Positions 10,971 through 22,342 of a stretch of 64,000 nt of DNA are shown here, piece by piece; position 1 is the stretch's first letter, and each line of letters starts with the position of its first letter. A model generated the notes under the pieces. That model did no database searches and was not told the DNA's origin. It was given only the letters and a program-made list of their open reading frames with translations. A program made the translations under genes and the position numbers. Origin of the DNA: Schizophyllum amplum (Eukaryota > Basidiomycota > Agaricomycetes > Agaricales > Schizophyllaceae); NCBI GenBank assembly GCA_007026445.1, contig VDMD01000002.1, forward strand, positions 1,674,001 to 1,738,000. Direction: 5' to 3'.

Positions 10971-12660
10971 TGCATCTGAGGGCGCCACCGTGAGTGTGGG
11001 GATAGCTAGAGGTGCGTGCTTGCCGTATGAGATATAGCGAATCGCCATTGGCGAGTCTGGCTCGTCCAGCTGACCTTGCTTGCAGCATCAGTTGGCCGCG
11101 ACGTGCAAGAGCGAGCGAGTGAGCACACTGACAAAGTCCCGTCGTCGCTATTCACGAATGAGTAGGACCGTCTGCGTTGCGCCTCTCGCTGACTCGGACG
11201 TCGAGGGACATCACCACGCGACCCTGTTGTAGACGACCGAGGCGTCGCAACTGACCCTGCCCTGGCGAGAGACCCGGGAGATGAGGTGAGGACGACGGGC
11301 CTCGTTTCCCGCGAGAACACTGTATCTAATATGTATCTAGAGTAGTAATCAAACTTGTCAGGTCCAGCAAGACGCAGGTGCAGTCATGCCGAGCATGAGT
11401 CCGCAAGGCAAGGCGACCAAGGACACGGAGCTGATGGAGCAGCAGAAGGGCAGTGTTGGGATGGTAGGCCACATATGCGAAATCTTATCTGCAATACTTT
11501 CTAACACGCGTGCTTTCTAGGTCGGTGACGGTATCTACAACTCCCCTGCGCTCGTTGTTGTTGACATCGCGCGCTCTCATCATGTATCTCCGTCGCCATC
11601 GAGGCCCTCCGACGTCGTCCTCGTGCGGAATGACCTTCTTGACGCCGTTGCCGCCTTTACCCTTCGCGCAACATATACTTTGTCATCAAGCGTGTCGTTT
11701 CATCCCCTTCGCTATAAGCCTCCTCCGCATCCTCGGGAGGTACATGCACCCAACTTTACTCTGGCGTTCTCAGAGTCGTCACGAGCTCCTTGATGCTGTT
11801 TGGCGGCAGCCCGAAGGCGGGTGTTAAGCCAAGTCCTTTGATGCTGAGGGCACAGGTGCGTGGTTTTGGAGGTACCCTACACGTTGTTCAGCCATGGTAT
11901 AACACGAACACCCAACTGTCAATTGTGGCACCGTCGACAATCCAAACCTTCCGCCGTTCTCGTCCTCTCGTCCGCCATCACGCCATGACCCTGCAGCTAA
12001 TTCGTGCGACTTGCGACGGTGAGCATCATGCGCCTTACATAGACAACTGGCGAATATCATCCTCCCCGACAGACAACCTTTTTGATCAAGCCATCGATGC
12101 CCCAAACGCTACACCCGCCTTCCGTTCCTGTCGAAAGGAAGGAAGGGGACGAAAGAACGAAAGAAGGCAGTGATGAGGATGGAGAGAGGGACCATATCTC
12201 TGTAATTGACCTCATTGTATTGTAACAAGTACATTCCAGTCTCGTGTAGGTGAATGTACCGTTGGTCCGCGTGGCGTCTGGTGTCCTCGTGTCAGGCACG
12301 GTTGCTCGACAAGCGAGAGACTAACTACTAAGTACTGAGCGTGCGGATATGGTAGGCGCGAACTTTCTGAGCCTTCCCAGAGGGCGGGAGGACAACTGCT
12401 GAAGGGTACGGCCTTCGCAGAACATGTACGAGCAAACCGGCTCGCTTCCGGATGTCTTTCGAGGGCCATAGCGTCTTTTGAACGTCTTTCGAGCGTCTTT
12501 ATACACGCTGTCCAGAATCCTCAACGATATTTGTGCGGTGGGAGGATCAGGGACGCAGTGGCGCGGTGACGAGAAAGACGCAGAGAATCGAACTAGTTTG
12601 CGGTCCTTGTGCGCGCACGCAAAGCGGAGCCACCGCAACCTTACTAACGCCCCCGGAACG
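10971..12660. other. Gene-free stretch
   Basis: No supported gene on either strand. ORFs up to 127 residues are present but have unlikely composition and no recognisable motif. Confidence 0.35.
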
Positions 12661-12680
12661 TTGCGCTCATCTCATCACGC

Positions 12681-12745
12681 GGTACGGTACGGTACGGTAC
12701 TGTACGTACGTATAGTAAGTTATGTATTGGGCGGGCGGGCGGGTG
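12681..12745 (+). repeat. Short tandem repeats (GGTAC)4 and (GGGC)n
   Basis: Four GGTAC units at 12681-12700 are followed by TGTACGTACGTA, and a GGGC-GGGC-GGGC-GGGT run lies at about 12729-12744. The second run could form a G-quadruplex. Confidence 0.6.
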
Positions 12746-12881
12746 AGGCGAACGAGCGCTTCCGCCCTTTAAAGGCAGGGTGCTCTGCCTTCTTCCTTCC
12801 CATCGCTCTTCCCCTCCCTTCTGTCCACCTATCCCATTTGCTCACCTTCATTCTCCTCATTCCCATCTTGGCCGTCTGCAG

Positions 12882-12937
12882 ATGCCACCGCCACCGCCAG
12901 TAGCGTCCTCAGCAAGCGCAGTGCGCGTCATTGTTCG
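12882..12937 (+). other. Orphan first exon with a promoter-like upstream region
   Basis: An ATG at 12882 opens MPPPPPVASSASAVRVIVR and ends at a consensus GTGAGC donor. It is preceded by about 100 bases of pyrimidine-rich leader-like sequence and a TTTAAAG box near 12768. This is how many basidiomycete genes start, yet no downstream exon is visible before the tandem repeat at 13008 and the T/C-rich DNA after it. It is probably the surviving 5' end of a truncated gene. Confidence 0.25.
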
Positions 12938-13007
12938 GTGAGCTGATCCTTTCACGCCTTTCACGCCGTGTTCGCCGTGACGTTCGTTACATATGTCCAT
13001 CTTGTCG

Positions 13008-13059
13008 TGCCCCGGTGTCTCTGCCCGTGTCTGTGCCCCGGTGTCTCTGCCCGTGTCTG
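13008..13059 (+). repeat. 26-bp tandem duplication
   Basis: The unit TGCCCCGGTGTCTCTGCCCG plus TGTCTG occurs twice in a row with period 26. Confidence 0.8.
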
Positions 13060-13858
13060 TGTCGCGTTCAAGTGCGTGTTGTCGGCGTCCGCCCCTCCCT
13101 TGTCCGGCGTCGCGTCGCGTGTTGTCTTTATTATCATTCTTCTGTTCCTCCCCCTTATTATTATTATACATCCATTCCTCTCCCCCTTTTCGGTTCGTTA
13201 TCAGTCGTTATCCCGGTCTCCTTTGCTCCCGCCCGCGTCTCATATGCTTTCGGGGGGCCTCGCGGGCCCCGATCGGTGGGCTGGGCCGTCACGTGACTGT
13301 GACGCCGCCGCAGCGTCTTCTCAGACGTCTTTTTTGCAAGGAGAATAAGACTTGACTTTGCGCCCTGTGACAGGTGCAGCAATTTCAAAGTGCAGCAGTT
13401 ATCAGGCAGGGTCTGACGTAACATGCATTGGTCTTCGTTGCATTGGGCGAAGGGGGCAAGCAGACATGTATAGTAGGAGGAACTGCAACAGAAGTATGTA
13501 TCGCGAGAGACAACTATGCGAAGGGTAGGGCATCCAGTGGTATAAATACAGCACATCCAGGTCGGTGAATACGCGTCAAGCAAGAAATCAGTTACAACAT
13601 GAACAAACGTGAAGGAGCGGAAGAGATCATGGACATGATGGAGACGACAGTCTAGTCACACCGAGACGGTGATGTCGTGCGGTCGTACGTTGTTGCTTTG
13701 GCGGGGCACGCTAATGGGAGATAAGGAAAGGAAGAGACAGGCAGGCTCATGTGGTAAACGCACATAGTACGGAATGTGCCCCTCTCGTCGACGAGCATGA
13801 TACCGTTATTTGGCCTACGCGGGAGTCAGACATAGGGACAGATAAGGTGATCGGTCAC
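13060..13858. other. Intergenic stretch between the repeat-rich and gene-dense parts
   Basis: A pyrimidine-rich segment (13080-13250) is followed by unremarkable sequence. The minus-strand ORF at 13164-13583 is Cys-rich but has no recognisable domain and is not supported as a gene. The 3' flank of the following minus-strand gene lies here. Confidence 0.35.
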
Positions 13859-15269
13859 TCACTCAAGTTTGCCCGGGAACGGCGCAGAAACTCTTTGACG
13901 GCCAGGAGAGGGCTGCCAATTCGATCTAACTCTGCTGAAGTCACCGACCCTGCAATAAGACACATGTCAGCAATTTGTCCAACTCATACCACGATTCTTC
14001 ACCAACCTCGCCAGTTCGCGCCCGTTCTCGTCTTGGATAATGAGAGGGCGCACTCGTCGCGGCAAATTAGAGTCAGGATCGCCGACCCTACGACGAGATG
14101 TAAGCCTGCACGCTGAAGACTTGCCAAGCAACGTACTTCTGAAGGACATTGCCCATAGCGTCCCGAAACTCGACGTCTACGCCGTCTGGCACGATGTAGA
14201 AGTCGCTGGGCTCGCCGGCATGGGGTATTTTGACGATCTCGGGCCGCTATTGAGGCCAGAGTCAGCTGACTGCGGTAGGTATAGATGCGGTTGCGGACCT
14301 GGTTTACGCCCTCGTGTACGGTTCTCGCAGCGCGCATGGGCTCCGGCGGAACGATGACAGGAGCCGTCGCCGACCTATGACGCCGACGACCACGGTCACG
14401 TTCCCTTTCCCGGTCGTGGTCTCGATGGGTATGAGCGACAGTTGGGACTTGCTGTGACGCCGCACGCCTGTGGCCACCGTGAGAGGCGGTGTGATGCGTG
14501 CCAGTATGGTGCGTCGGCGCGTGATGCGTTCCAGTGTAATGTGTCCCGGTGTAGCGCGTGGGAGAATGCCGTGAGCGGTGTGTGCCCGTGTAATGAGAGC
14601 CTTCATAACGAGTAGGCGAGTCGTCGTCGCTGCGGTGGGTACCCGCTCTCGTCCCCTCGTGGTGTGTAGTGGGTGTGGCAAAAATGGTTGGTTCGTACTC
14701 CTTCTCAAGCGGAGAGTCATGCCTGGCGCGCTATACCGGCATTAGCACATCTCGAATATGGCGGTAGCGCATGCCACGCACAGATGATCCTGCCACCTGG
14801 CTGGTACCGTGCCTTCGTGAGCGTGCTTGCATGGTGGGCCCCCGCTGCAGACCAGTGCTGGTGCGCAACGAGTGTGCGCCTGGTGGTGGGAGGAAGCCCT
14901 CGTCACGCAGGCTAACCGGAACATGCCCACCGTAGTGGCTACCCTGCGTCTCCGTCGGCACCGTTCCAACAGACTGTATAGGAGACAAAGGTGGCTGATA
15001 GCCACGCTGGGGAATTATATCAGTCCCCGAACAGCTATCAGGAAGCACCCCGCACCTGCAGACAGATTCAGTAAAATAGCAGACAACGGCCTATAGAGGC
15101 GCACCTCGTACGCATTGCCGGGTTTGCTCTTCCTCAGCTTCTTGTTCTTGGAGTACGTAGACGGCGCAGCCGTCCCCATAGAGCGTGAGTCGGATGAGGA
15201 TGCATGGTTCGGGACCTCCTTGGTGCCTTTCTTCTTGGAGAACGCCTTGAATAGGTTGAACTTGGCCAT
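13859..15269 (-). CDS. Hypothetical basic protein with Tyr-Thr-Gly-Thr-His repeats
   Basis: A minus-strand model starts MAKFNLFKAFSKKKG at 15269 and stops at 13859. Six coding segments are supported by GT-AG borders; their low ends are near 15112, 14750, 14275 and 14150, with small last exons. The first exon is Lys/Ser-rich. The middle exon encodes repeats of the type YTGTHH (THYTGTHHAPTHHTGTHHTA) followed by an Arg/Asp-rich run. The C-terminal part (RPEIVKIPHAGEPSDFYIVP, VDVEFRDAMGNVLQ) looks like a small conserved globular region, after which comes VGDPDSNLPRRVRPLIIQDE. I recognise no named domain and assign no function. The third intron boundary is uncertain. The repeat DNA (TACACTGGAACGCATCAC-like units near 14470-14600) could vary in length between strains. 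Confidence 0.6.
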
Positions 15270-15923
15270 GATAGCGTTAAGAGGTCATCAAATGAAGCAG
15301 GTGTCGCGGATAGAGATGTAGAAAGTCAGGTATAGAAGAAGGAACAGGATGTGCAGGACGAGATGGACGGCGGGGACTAGATGGGGACAAGGAAAGGACA
15401 GCGTCTTCGGCAGGTGCTCAGTGCGCCATTTGATCGATCAATTTCGGGAGCAAAACACGTGTACACGGTGTCACGAGCCTGGTGACAATGTTCGTCTCGC
15501 CCAGGAGGACGTTGCAACACTCCAATTTCAGCACGGCTGGCTGTATGAATTATCATCGATTTATCTGTGGGCATCTCTTCACTATTTGACTACTTGCATC
15601 GAGGGCGCACCACTCGAGAGGGAGGTAGGGCTATTTGAATCCCGATTCGCCTCATACATAACTTCCGCCAACACCGTGGCTCTTACACATAGCACTTATT
15701 CGACCTTTTTACGGTCTTGGTCTTCGAGGGTCGAGTCGGTTCTGACTGGAAGTTAGCAATCGCAACCGACCCGTACTATAGCCATATGGGCACATATTTG
15801 GCAGTGTTGACGCGTCTGACTACTTCCGGAAATGCATTACGGTGACAGTTGCACTCGTGTTTTCCGTGATTATCTCTTCCTCACGTCTGACGGCGGCTGC
15901 GCGCTGCCTGTCGCGCGCCCGGG
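15270..15923. other. Shared upstream region of two divergent genes
   Basis: Between the divergent genes at 15269 and 15924. A 135-codon plus-strand ORF (15349-15756) has no recognisable domain and is not called. Confidence 0.4.
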
Positions 15924-18900
15924 ATGTCCCCGGTGATCTCCCCTCCGTCCCTTCAGGAAGCGACGAGTGCCTCGACGACGACATGGCAGAATCACCTCGA
16001 GAGCATCTTCCAACAGGCAAAGGAAAGGTTCCCTGACGTTGTATGGGAGCTGAACAATGGAACGAATGTTGAAGAAGTGTGGGGGCACAAAGGCGCGTAG
16101 ACCAACTCCATCGGTGAAGACCTCATCTGACAGGGGTACAGCCATCGTGTACGCACGCGCGCCACCAAGCTTCCAAACTCGTTATTTCTCATTTCGTCCC
16201 AATCCCACGTCGTCGCCGCTCCCTTACTCAGCTCAAGGATCGTATCTCTCCTTGGAAGGCGTGGACTATCGGCGGACACCATCCCCAACATTTGCCTCCG
16301 CACGTGCCACGTCCCCGTCGCCATCCACCAATACCACCAACGGTATCCTTCGAATTCAAACAGCAATCAACCCTACTCTCTTTTCCAACGAACTTGAGTA
16401 CCTCTATACCGGCCAGGGATTTGGCGAAGCGTTTGAATTCCTCTTCGATGCCACCGAGACTGCAGATGGGGAGGAGATCGACCCGCAGGAGCTGCGCCTA
16501 GACAAACTTCGCAAGGACCTCGTCTTCATGTGGCGGTCCCGCCTCTACTCCGACATCAAGATAGCTCTCACCGGCACGTTCTCGTCCACGAATCACGAAA
16601 CATCGACCGCCGTGTTCTCTACACACCGCTTCATACTCGTGTCGCGTTGTCCATACTTCTACAACGCCCTAGTCAATTGGCCCAAGCACGCAGGGACCCA
16701 GACGCTCACTCTTCCCTCCCCCCCTTTCACGCCAGCCTCGCTCCACTTCACCCTCGGCTTCATATACACAGGGACCCTCATATTCTCCAATCGCTCGTAC
16801 GATCTTGACACCGCCTTCGCTATCATGCGGAGCGCGACCTACCTCTCGCTTCAAACGCTCTATGACGAAATACAAGCCCGCATCGTTCAGGAGATGATGC
16901 ACGGACTCTTCCACGCGTTCTTGGAGTTCTCCGAGTACGAACGCCTCACGGGAGGCAGGTGGGGTACCGGTGGTTGCCGCTGTCGGCAGTGTGCGCGTCG
17001 AGCGCCGCGCGTACTGCAGTTCGCTATGGCCGAAGACGTGAAGAACCAGCATCTAGACAGGGGTGCACGCCGCGCTTTAGTCGGTCTCTTCGGTGAAGGC
17101 TGGCTTACGACGGAGTTCGCCTTGCTCCCCCAGAAGCTTCGGGAGAACCTGCTCAAGGGTGTTGGGAAGCGGACAACTCCTCAGAACGTGTTCGCACTAT
17201 TGTTCGCAGCCGAACATGCCCTCGCGAAGGCCAGGCCGATGATCGATGCCTGGGTAGACGTAGTACGGGAGATGTTGCTTGCGGGCCGGAAGGGCATCGA
17301 CGAACAACTCTGCGAGAAGGGCGAAGCTTGTTTTGCGCAAAGGGAATGGATGGAGATGATGGAAAACGATGGCGTGGGCTTCAACGACGGCGAACGAGTG
17401 GACTGGACCATGGCTGCCGTGATTCGTGGACTCTCGGACCGCACTGCGGCTATGGTCTATCAGGTTAGCCGTCTGTTCTTGGTCTGTCATACCTTACTCA
17501 TGACACGCATTTCAGGTGCTGGTCGCCAACATCCTTATTCTTCCTCACCACACAGAGCCCAATTCCGCCATGCTTTCTGCGACATCACCTATCAGACAGA
17601 GGGTCGAGCATACACGGCTGGACGTGTTGCGCTATATCCGCAAGCGTTGGCTCGGTATCCGTCAAGAGGGTGGTTTCGAGGAATTGGAAGGATGGGCGCT
17701 CAAGGAGATCAGCGACCGTGAGTTGCTGCCATCGTATATTTGTGGTTGCTCATGTTATTTTAGATATTGAAGTTCCGCTTGAGGACTTGTTGCAAGCTCC
17801 GGAGACAGGTCACGCGAAGTCACCCACACCATACTCACATGGGCAACATAGGTTGACTGTGCGCAATTCGACGCGTGACAACGAGAGCCTCAACGATTCT
17901 ATCAGCATGCATTCTTCGATGCGTGTATCTGTGCTGAGCAAGCAGGTGCCGGGCAAGCGCAGCGTCACGCCTACGAGCGCAGCTGCTAGCGTTCGCAGCG
18001 GTGTCTCACGAACGACAGCGACGACCACTACCACTACCAAACGTCGGATCGCGTCCGCCGCGAAGACGTCCACCATGGATGAGCGTCCAGATTCGAAGCT
18101 CACCCCGGCACCATCGGAGGTGGGGCTTTCCCGCCCTCCGTCCTCGACATCCACTATGGACGTCGACTCCCCGGAGGAGTCTGGCGAGCAGGAGACTCAT
18201 ACAACTCCATCTGCTCCCCTACCCAAGAAGCTGGTTTCCGTGTCCTCAGCTTCATCCGTCAGCACCACCATGTCCCGCACCACTCGCCCGCGTCCTAGCA
18301 ATGTGTCCGTGAAGTCAACGAATACTATATCCACGTTGCGCAACGTGCGAAGCCCCGCGACAAGCTTGCGGCCACCGGTCTCAACGGCTCGCTCCTCCTC
18401 TCGCTTGTCCACCGCTAGTCGAGCATCTACGTCGACCAGTAGTCGCCCCCTTTCTCGCGTGTCCACGGCCAGCACGAGTACCACGGGAGACACAGCGTAT
18501 AAGACGGCGCCGACAGCACCTACGGCTGGTACGCGGTCGCGCCGTACGTCGGTAGCGTCTTCGACCAGTACTGCGACAACAGCAACTACGCGGTCTCGAC
18601 GGCCTAGCATAAATTCGACCACATCTCCTCGGGCAGCTGCCAAGAAGCCGAGCGTTCCACCAGTCCCTGTGCTTGACCCGTCGAAGTCCACCCCTTCTCC
18701 GAGAAAACCAGCTTCGGTTGCGAGTTCCGTTCGGTCTGGAATCTCTGGTGTGCGGCGCCCAGGCGCCGCTTCGACCCCAGCAGCGAAGAAGCCGGCAGAG
18801 AAGAAGCTCGTGTCCTCCGTCGCACCCAAGTCAGCGGCAAAGTCCGTCAGGGACACGGCTGGCCCTGGACAGACGTCGAGCAGCATCACCGTCAAGCCTA

Positions 18901-19535
18901 CGCCAGCGCAGAAAGTCGTCGAAGCCCATCGCAAGTCCGGCAGTGGTGGCTCCGCTTCCACGCTCAAGCGCAAGGGCTCTACGGACACCGTGGGCACTAT
19001 CAAGAAGCCTGATCTACCCTCCTCGCCGCAGCCGCGGGGCGCGATGCTAGAGATAGGAATCCCATGCATCATATCTTCGAAACGGAAACGATTCAAGGCA
19101 TTCGCGCGCTACATCGGGGAGGTGGAAGGCGAGCATGGCCCGTGGGTTGGCGTCGAGGTCCCTATGCCAAGTGGCCTTGGAGACGCCACTTCACCGGAAC
19201 CGGGCACAGGAGGTGGCAGACAGTGGAACGATGGGTCGTGGGGCGGCATTCGATACTTCGAACTCGGCGGACACGGCGGTGGGAGCGAATGGGACTACTA
19301 CGGCGACGATAGCGTCTCTCGTGCAGCACGTCGAAGGCGGCTGGATGCTAGCGGCAGCAGCTGGACGACTCGTGGCGCCAAACGCGAGGCGGGCGACCAT
19401 CTCGGCGTTCACGCGAAGCGGATGCGCAGCGTCAGCCCGGCCCCATCGGACTCGTCGTGCGGAGAGACGCGAGGCCTCTTCGTCCGGCCACAGCAGGTGC
19501 TGTATGTCGTCGATGCTGTGGGTGTGGATCTGTGA
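15924..19535 (+). CDS. BTB/POZ-domain protein with C-terminal CAP-Gly domain
   Basis: Four exons (15924-16092, 16142-17463, 17516-17717, 17764-19535) give 1154 residues. The start MSPVISPPSLQEATS leads into LESIFQQAKERFPDVVWEL and, across the first intron, IVYARAPPSFQTRYF. BTB-like sequence follows around residues 190-320 (SDIKIAL, HRFILVSRCPYFYNALVNW, SLHFTLGFIYTGTL). After a helical stretch comes a Ser/Thr/Arg/Pro-rich linker of over 400 residues, then a CAP-Gly domain near residues 995-1150: FARYIGEVEGEHGPWVGVEV, QWNDGSWGGIRYF and GLFVRPQQVLYV, with a roughly 70-residue insert between the last two. CAP-Gly domains bind tubulin or EB1 tails, so a microtubule-linked BTB adaptor is plausible but inferred. 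The first intron appears to be GC-AG; a GT-AG alternative would be only 37 nt. Confidence 0.8.
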
Positions 19536-20300
19536 AGATTAGATGGTGGCGGTGGACCTTGCTCGATGTCGATGCCCGAGTTGCTGTTCCCTATCAACGA
19601 ACGCTTTTTACCATGCGTTCATCGTCTATGCATTCCCTTGCTCTTCATGCTGCAATAATTTTTCCACCTATTATTATGGGCTTTCTCTCGTTCTCCATGT
19701 CGGCGCTGACTTGACTGATACCTATTTGGGTGATACCCACCTCCATGTTACCCTTTAATTCCCTCGCTGACTTCCAGAAGTGGTTACGTTCAACGCTCAA
19801 ATGGTTTTAAATTGTGGTGTATTTTTTCTCTTCTGCAACCTGTACGCCGTCGCTCATTTACTCGCCGCTTAGTTGGCCATGCTGGGCCGTATACTACACA
19901 TTCCCTTCGGTAATTCCATTGTTCATCGCTTTTCACTGTCAATGGAGGACTCAGCTGGCGCGCCCTTGATACTGTAGAGTCAACGATGCATATGGAGGCC
20001 GAGATTATCATTTACCCAATGGCAAGGCTTACGCGTGCGAGGTCCATCTTCTTCAGCCTTGTCGCGTAATAAGCTCAACGCATCGCGGTTGTCAGCAAAA
20101 TGTATCGCCTGCGTTGGTACCTTCAGCTTCCAGACACATGTGGGAACCATAGTCACTGGATATAGTAATCTGTCAATGCTTTTGGCCACCACCGTCATCG
20201 AGGGAATAAGTACTGACCGCAGTCAGACCGCAGTCTGGATCCAAGCTGATCAGGCATTTGATTACACTCCTTCCTTCATACTCGCTACCTGTCCGCCACC
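19536..20300. other. Intergenic region
   Basis: 3' flank of the BTB-CAP-Gly gene and 5' flank of the membrane protein gene. No ORF worth calling. Confidence 0.5.
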
Positions 20301-21547
20301 ATGATTGCTGCTCAGGAAGTGCCCGCCATCGAACAGATTCTGGAACCGTTGGGCGCTTGCAATCCCAACGATCCCCCGCCCCCCTATCCCTCACGCGAGC
20401 ATCGACCGCGGCGTGCGCGTGCAAGCCGCCGGTTACTGCACGTATCGACCACTGGCGGCAGTAGCGACTCTGCGGCGCCAGAGTCGTATTCAGATAATGA
20501 GGCGCGCTCATCGCCGCCAGTCTTCGACAGGGATTCTATCGACGCGACGGAGACGACGCCATTCCTTTCCCCATCGTCCCCGCGCATGGCGCATAGGAAC
20601 TACTCTAGCAGACCCCGATCTCTGTCCCACAGTACTGTCTTCTCTGCCAACTCGAATGCGCCTTCGCTCGCGCAAACAGTTGTGTCGTTGTTCGACACGG
20701 ACGATAGCATCGACGGAGGCGACGGTACCCTTATCACTAGCCCTTCCGACGACCTCCCTCAAGGACAGACAGAGTCTCCACGGCAAGAGCTGTTTGCTCG
20801 GCGGACATGGCAGCGGTACTTCCGCCCCTTTGGACAAGCAAGCTACTATAGATCCTTGGCCCACCTGCTCGTACTCAACTTTCCGTACGCGCTCGCTGCG
20901 TGGATATACCTTTTCGTGTTCACCCTGGTGCGTCATCCACATGTATGCATCAACCTTTCTAACTGATTGTTGCGCAGACAGGTACAATCCTACTGGTCGC
21001 CCTACCGCTGGGAGCGGTGCTTTGTTTCTTTGGTATGATCGGCGCGCGTGCGTTCGCACGGGGAGAGGTGCGTGTTCTCCAGGTTCAACCATATCCCTAT
21101 CTGTGCTCATCTTCTTCTAGCTCTTTCTACAATGGCACTTCCACCGTCCTCTCAACTACCCCGCACCGTACCCTGTGCGTCCCATTTTCACGCGTATGCG
21201 CTCTCCCACATCGTCTGAGGTGGAGGCTGGCCTCGCCGCCCACGATTCGCTCGTCCCCGAGAGGTCATTCTACAAGAACACGTACTCAATGGTGCGTCCA
21301 GGGCTTCGTATCCACTTCCTTGCTAAGATCCTCTCAGGCGACAGACCCCACGACCTATCAGGCGCTGTTCTACTTTCTCGTGGTCAAGCCAGGCATCACC
21401 TTGGTCCTCTTCCTTCTGCTTGTCGCCATTGGCATTCCCGCACTGGTGCTCGTTGTGACGGCGCCCGCCGCCATGCGGGCTGTGCGGCGCCTTGGAGTAT
21501 GGCAAGCAAATATCGCCGTCGAGGGCCTCTATCTTGCTGTAAAATGA
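20301..21547 (+). CDS. Conserved multi-pass membrane protein, putative sensor-like family
   Basis: Exons 20301-20927, 20978-21067, 21121-21291 and 21338-21547 join to 365 residues. The N-terminal 190 residues are hydrophilic, Ser/Pro-rich and acidic (NPNDPPPPYPSREH, DNEARSSPPVFD), probably cytosolic. Then come hydrophobic segments LLVLNFPYALAAWIYLFVF, TGTILLVALPLGAVLCFFG, and a long C-terminal pair ALFYFLVVKPGITLVLFLLL and VAIGIPALVLVV, separated by a polar loop (PTSSEVEAGLAAHDSLVP). This arrangement resembles the four-helix 'sensor' membrane domain known from bacterial kinases and from uncharacterised fungal proteins, recalled from memory. No enzymatic motif is visible. The start is the first ATG of the open frame, preceded by GCCACC. 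Confidence 0.7.
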
Positions 21548-22342
21548 GGCAAAGCAGAGGGTCTTCCAAATCGTTACTACAATGCCTTGTTTACGGTCTC
21601 CTGCGATGCTCCTGAGCGAGCCATATACGACTAAGCTGGGCTTCGACTCCAGACCCATGGTTCCTCTGTATTCGTACGTACCTCGTTCACTTCATACTGA
21701 TGATTCAGGCGACTCGCAACTTACGTTACGTATGTATGCTTCGTCGCTGAGTCCTAACGGACACTGTTGCAATACACCGTCCTTCTCTGTGATCATGAGG
21801 CGTGCTCAGCCGGTGCTTCATGACGCCGCAATGGGCTAGGTTGGTGCTATAGTAGAGATGGCGACAAGGTGGTGAGTGGATCATCGTGCTAGCCAAGAGC
21901 TAAGTATGCTGACTATCCCTACGAAGTCGAAAGTGCGTCCTCAACGGTGGCATTCTTCTCCGCGGAAACCGTGGAAGAAGTTCTCGTGACACAAGTCGAG
22001 CGGCCCGTACCTCATATCTTTCGTCGCTCATCTCCATCGCAATTCCACACGCTCACACCTTACGGGATATTCGTATCCCGATAGCAGAGCATGCAATCTG
22101 CACATATCCTTCGCTGTTTTGCCATTGTGCTCCGTTCCATTCGCAGCCGGTTGCAGAAACGTGAGGTTGGCGCTTATGCAGTGACATTGGCGTACTCATA
22201 GTGGGCCCCGAAACCAACGCAGGACTTGACCCGTGTCAACCTCGCAACTAAGCTTCTCCCGAGGTGCCTTTACTCCCACCGTTACCTTCTGGGATTCTCT
22301 GGAGGCAAACGCTCTCTCGTTCTACCTTGATCTCGCCCTACC
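21548..22342. other. Intergenic region
   Basis: About 800 bases without a supported gene, containing the 3' flank of the membrane protein gene and the promoter region of the nitronate monooxygenase gene. Confidence 0.5.

Noticed and set aside
12681..12745. Short repeats considered as a CRISPR-like or telomere-like array
   Set aside because: Units are 4-5 bp perfect microsatellites without spacers and do not match fungal telomere repeats.
15349..15756. 135-codon plus-strand ORF upstream of the BTB-CAP-Gly gene
   Set aside because: No recognisable domain, no splice-linked neighbours, composition like intergenic DNA.
18197..19096. 299-codon minus-strand ORF
   Set aside because: Shadow of the Ser/Thr/Arg-rich linker of the BTB-CAP-Gly gene.
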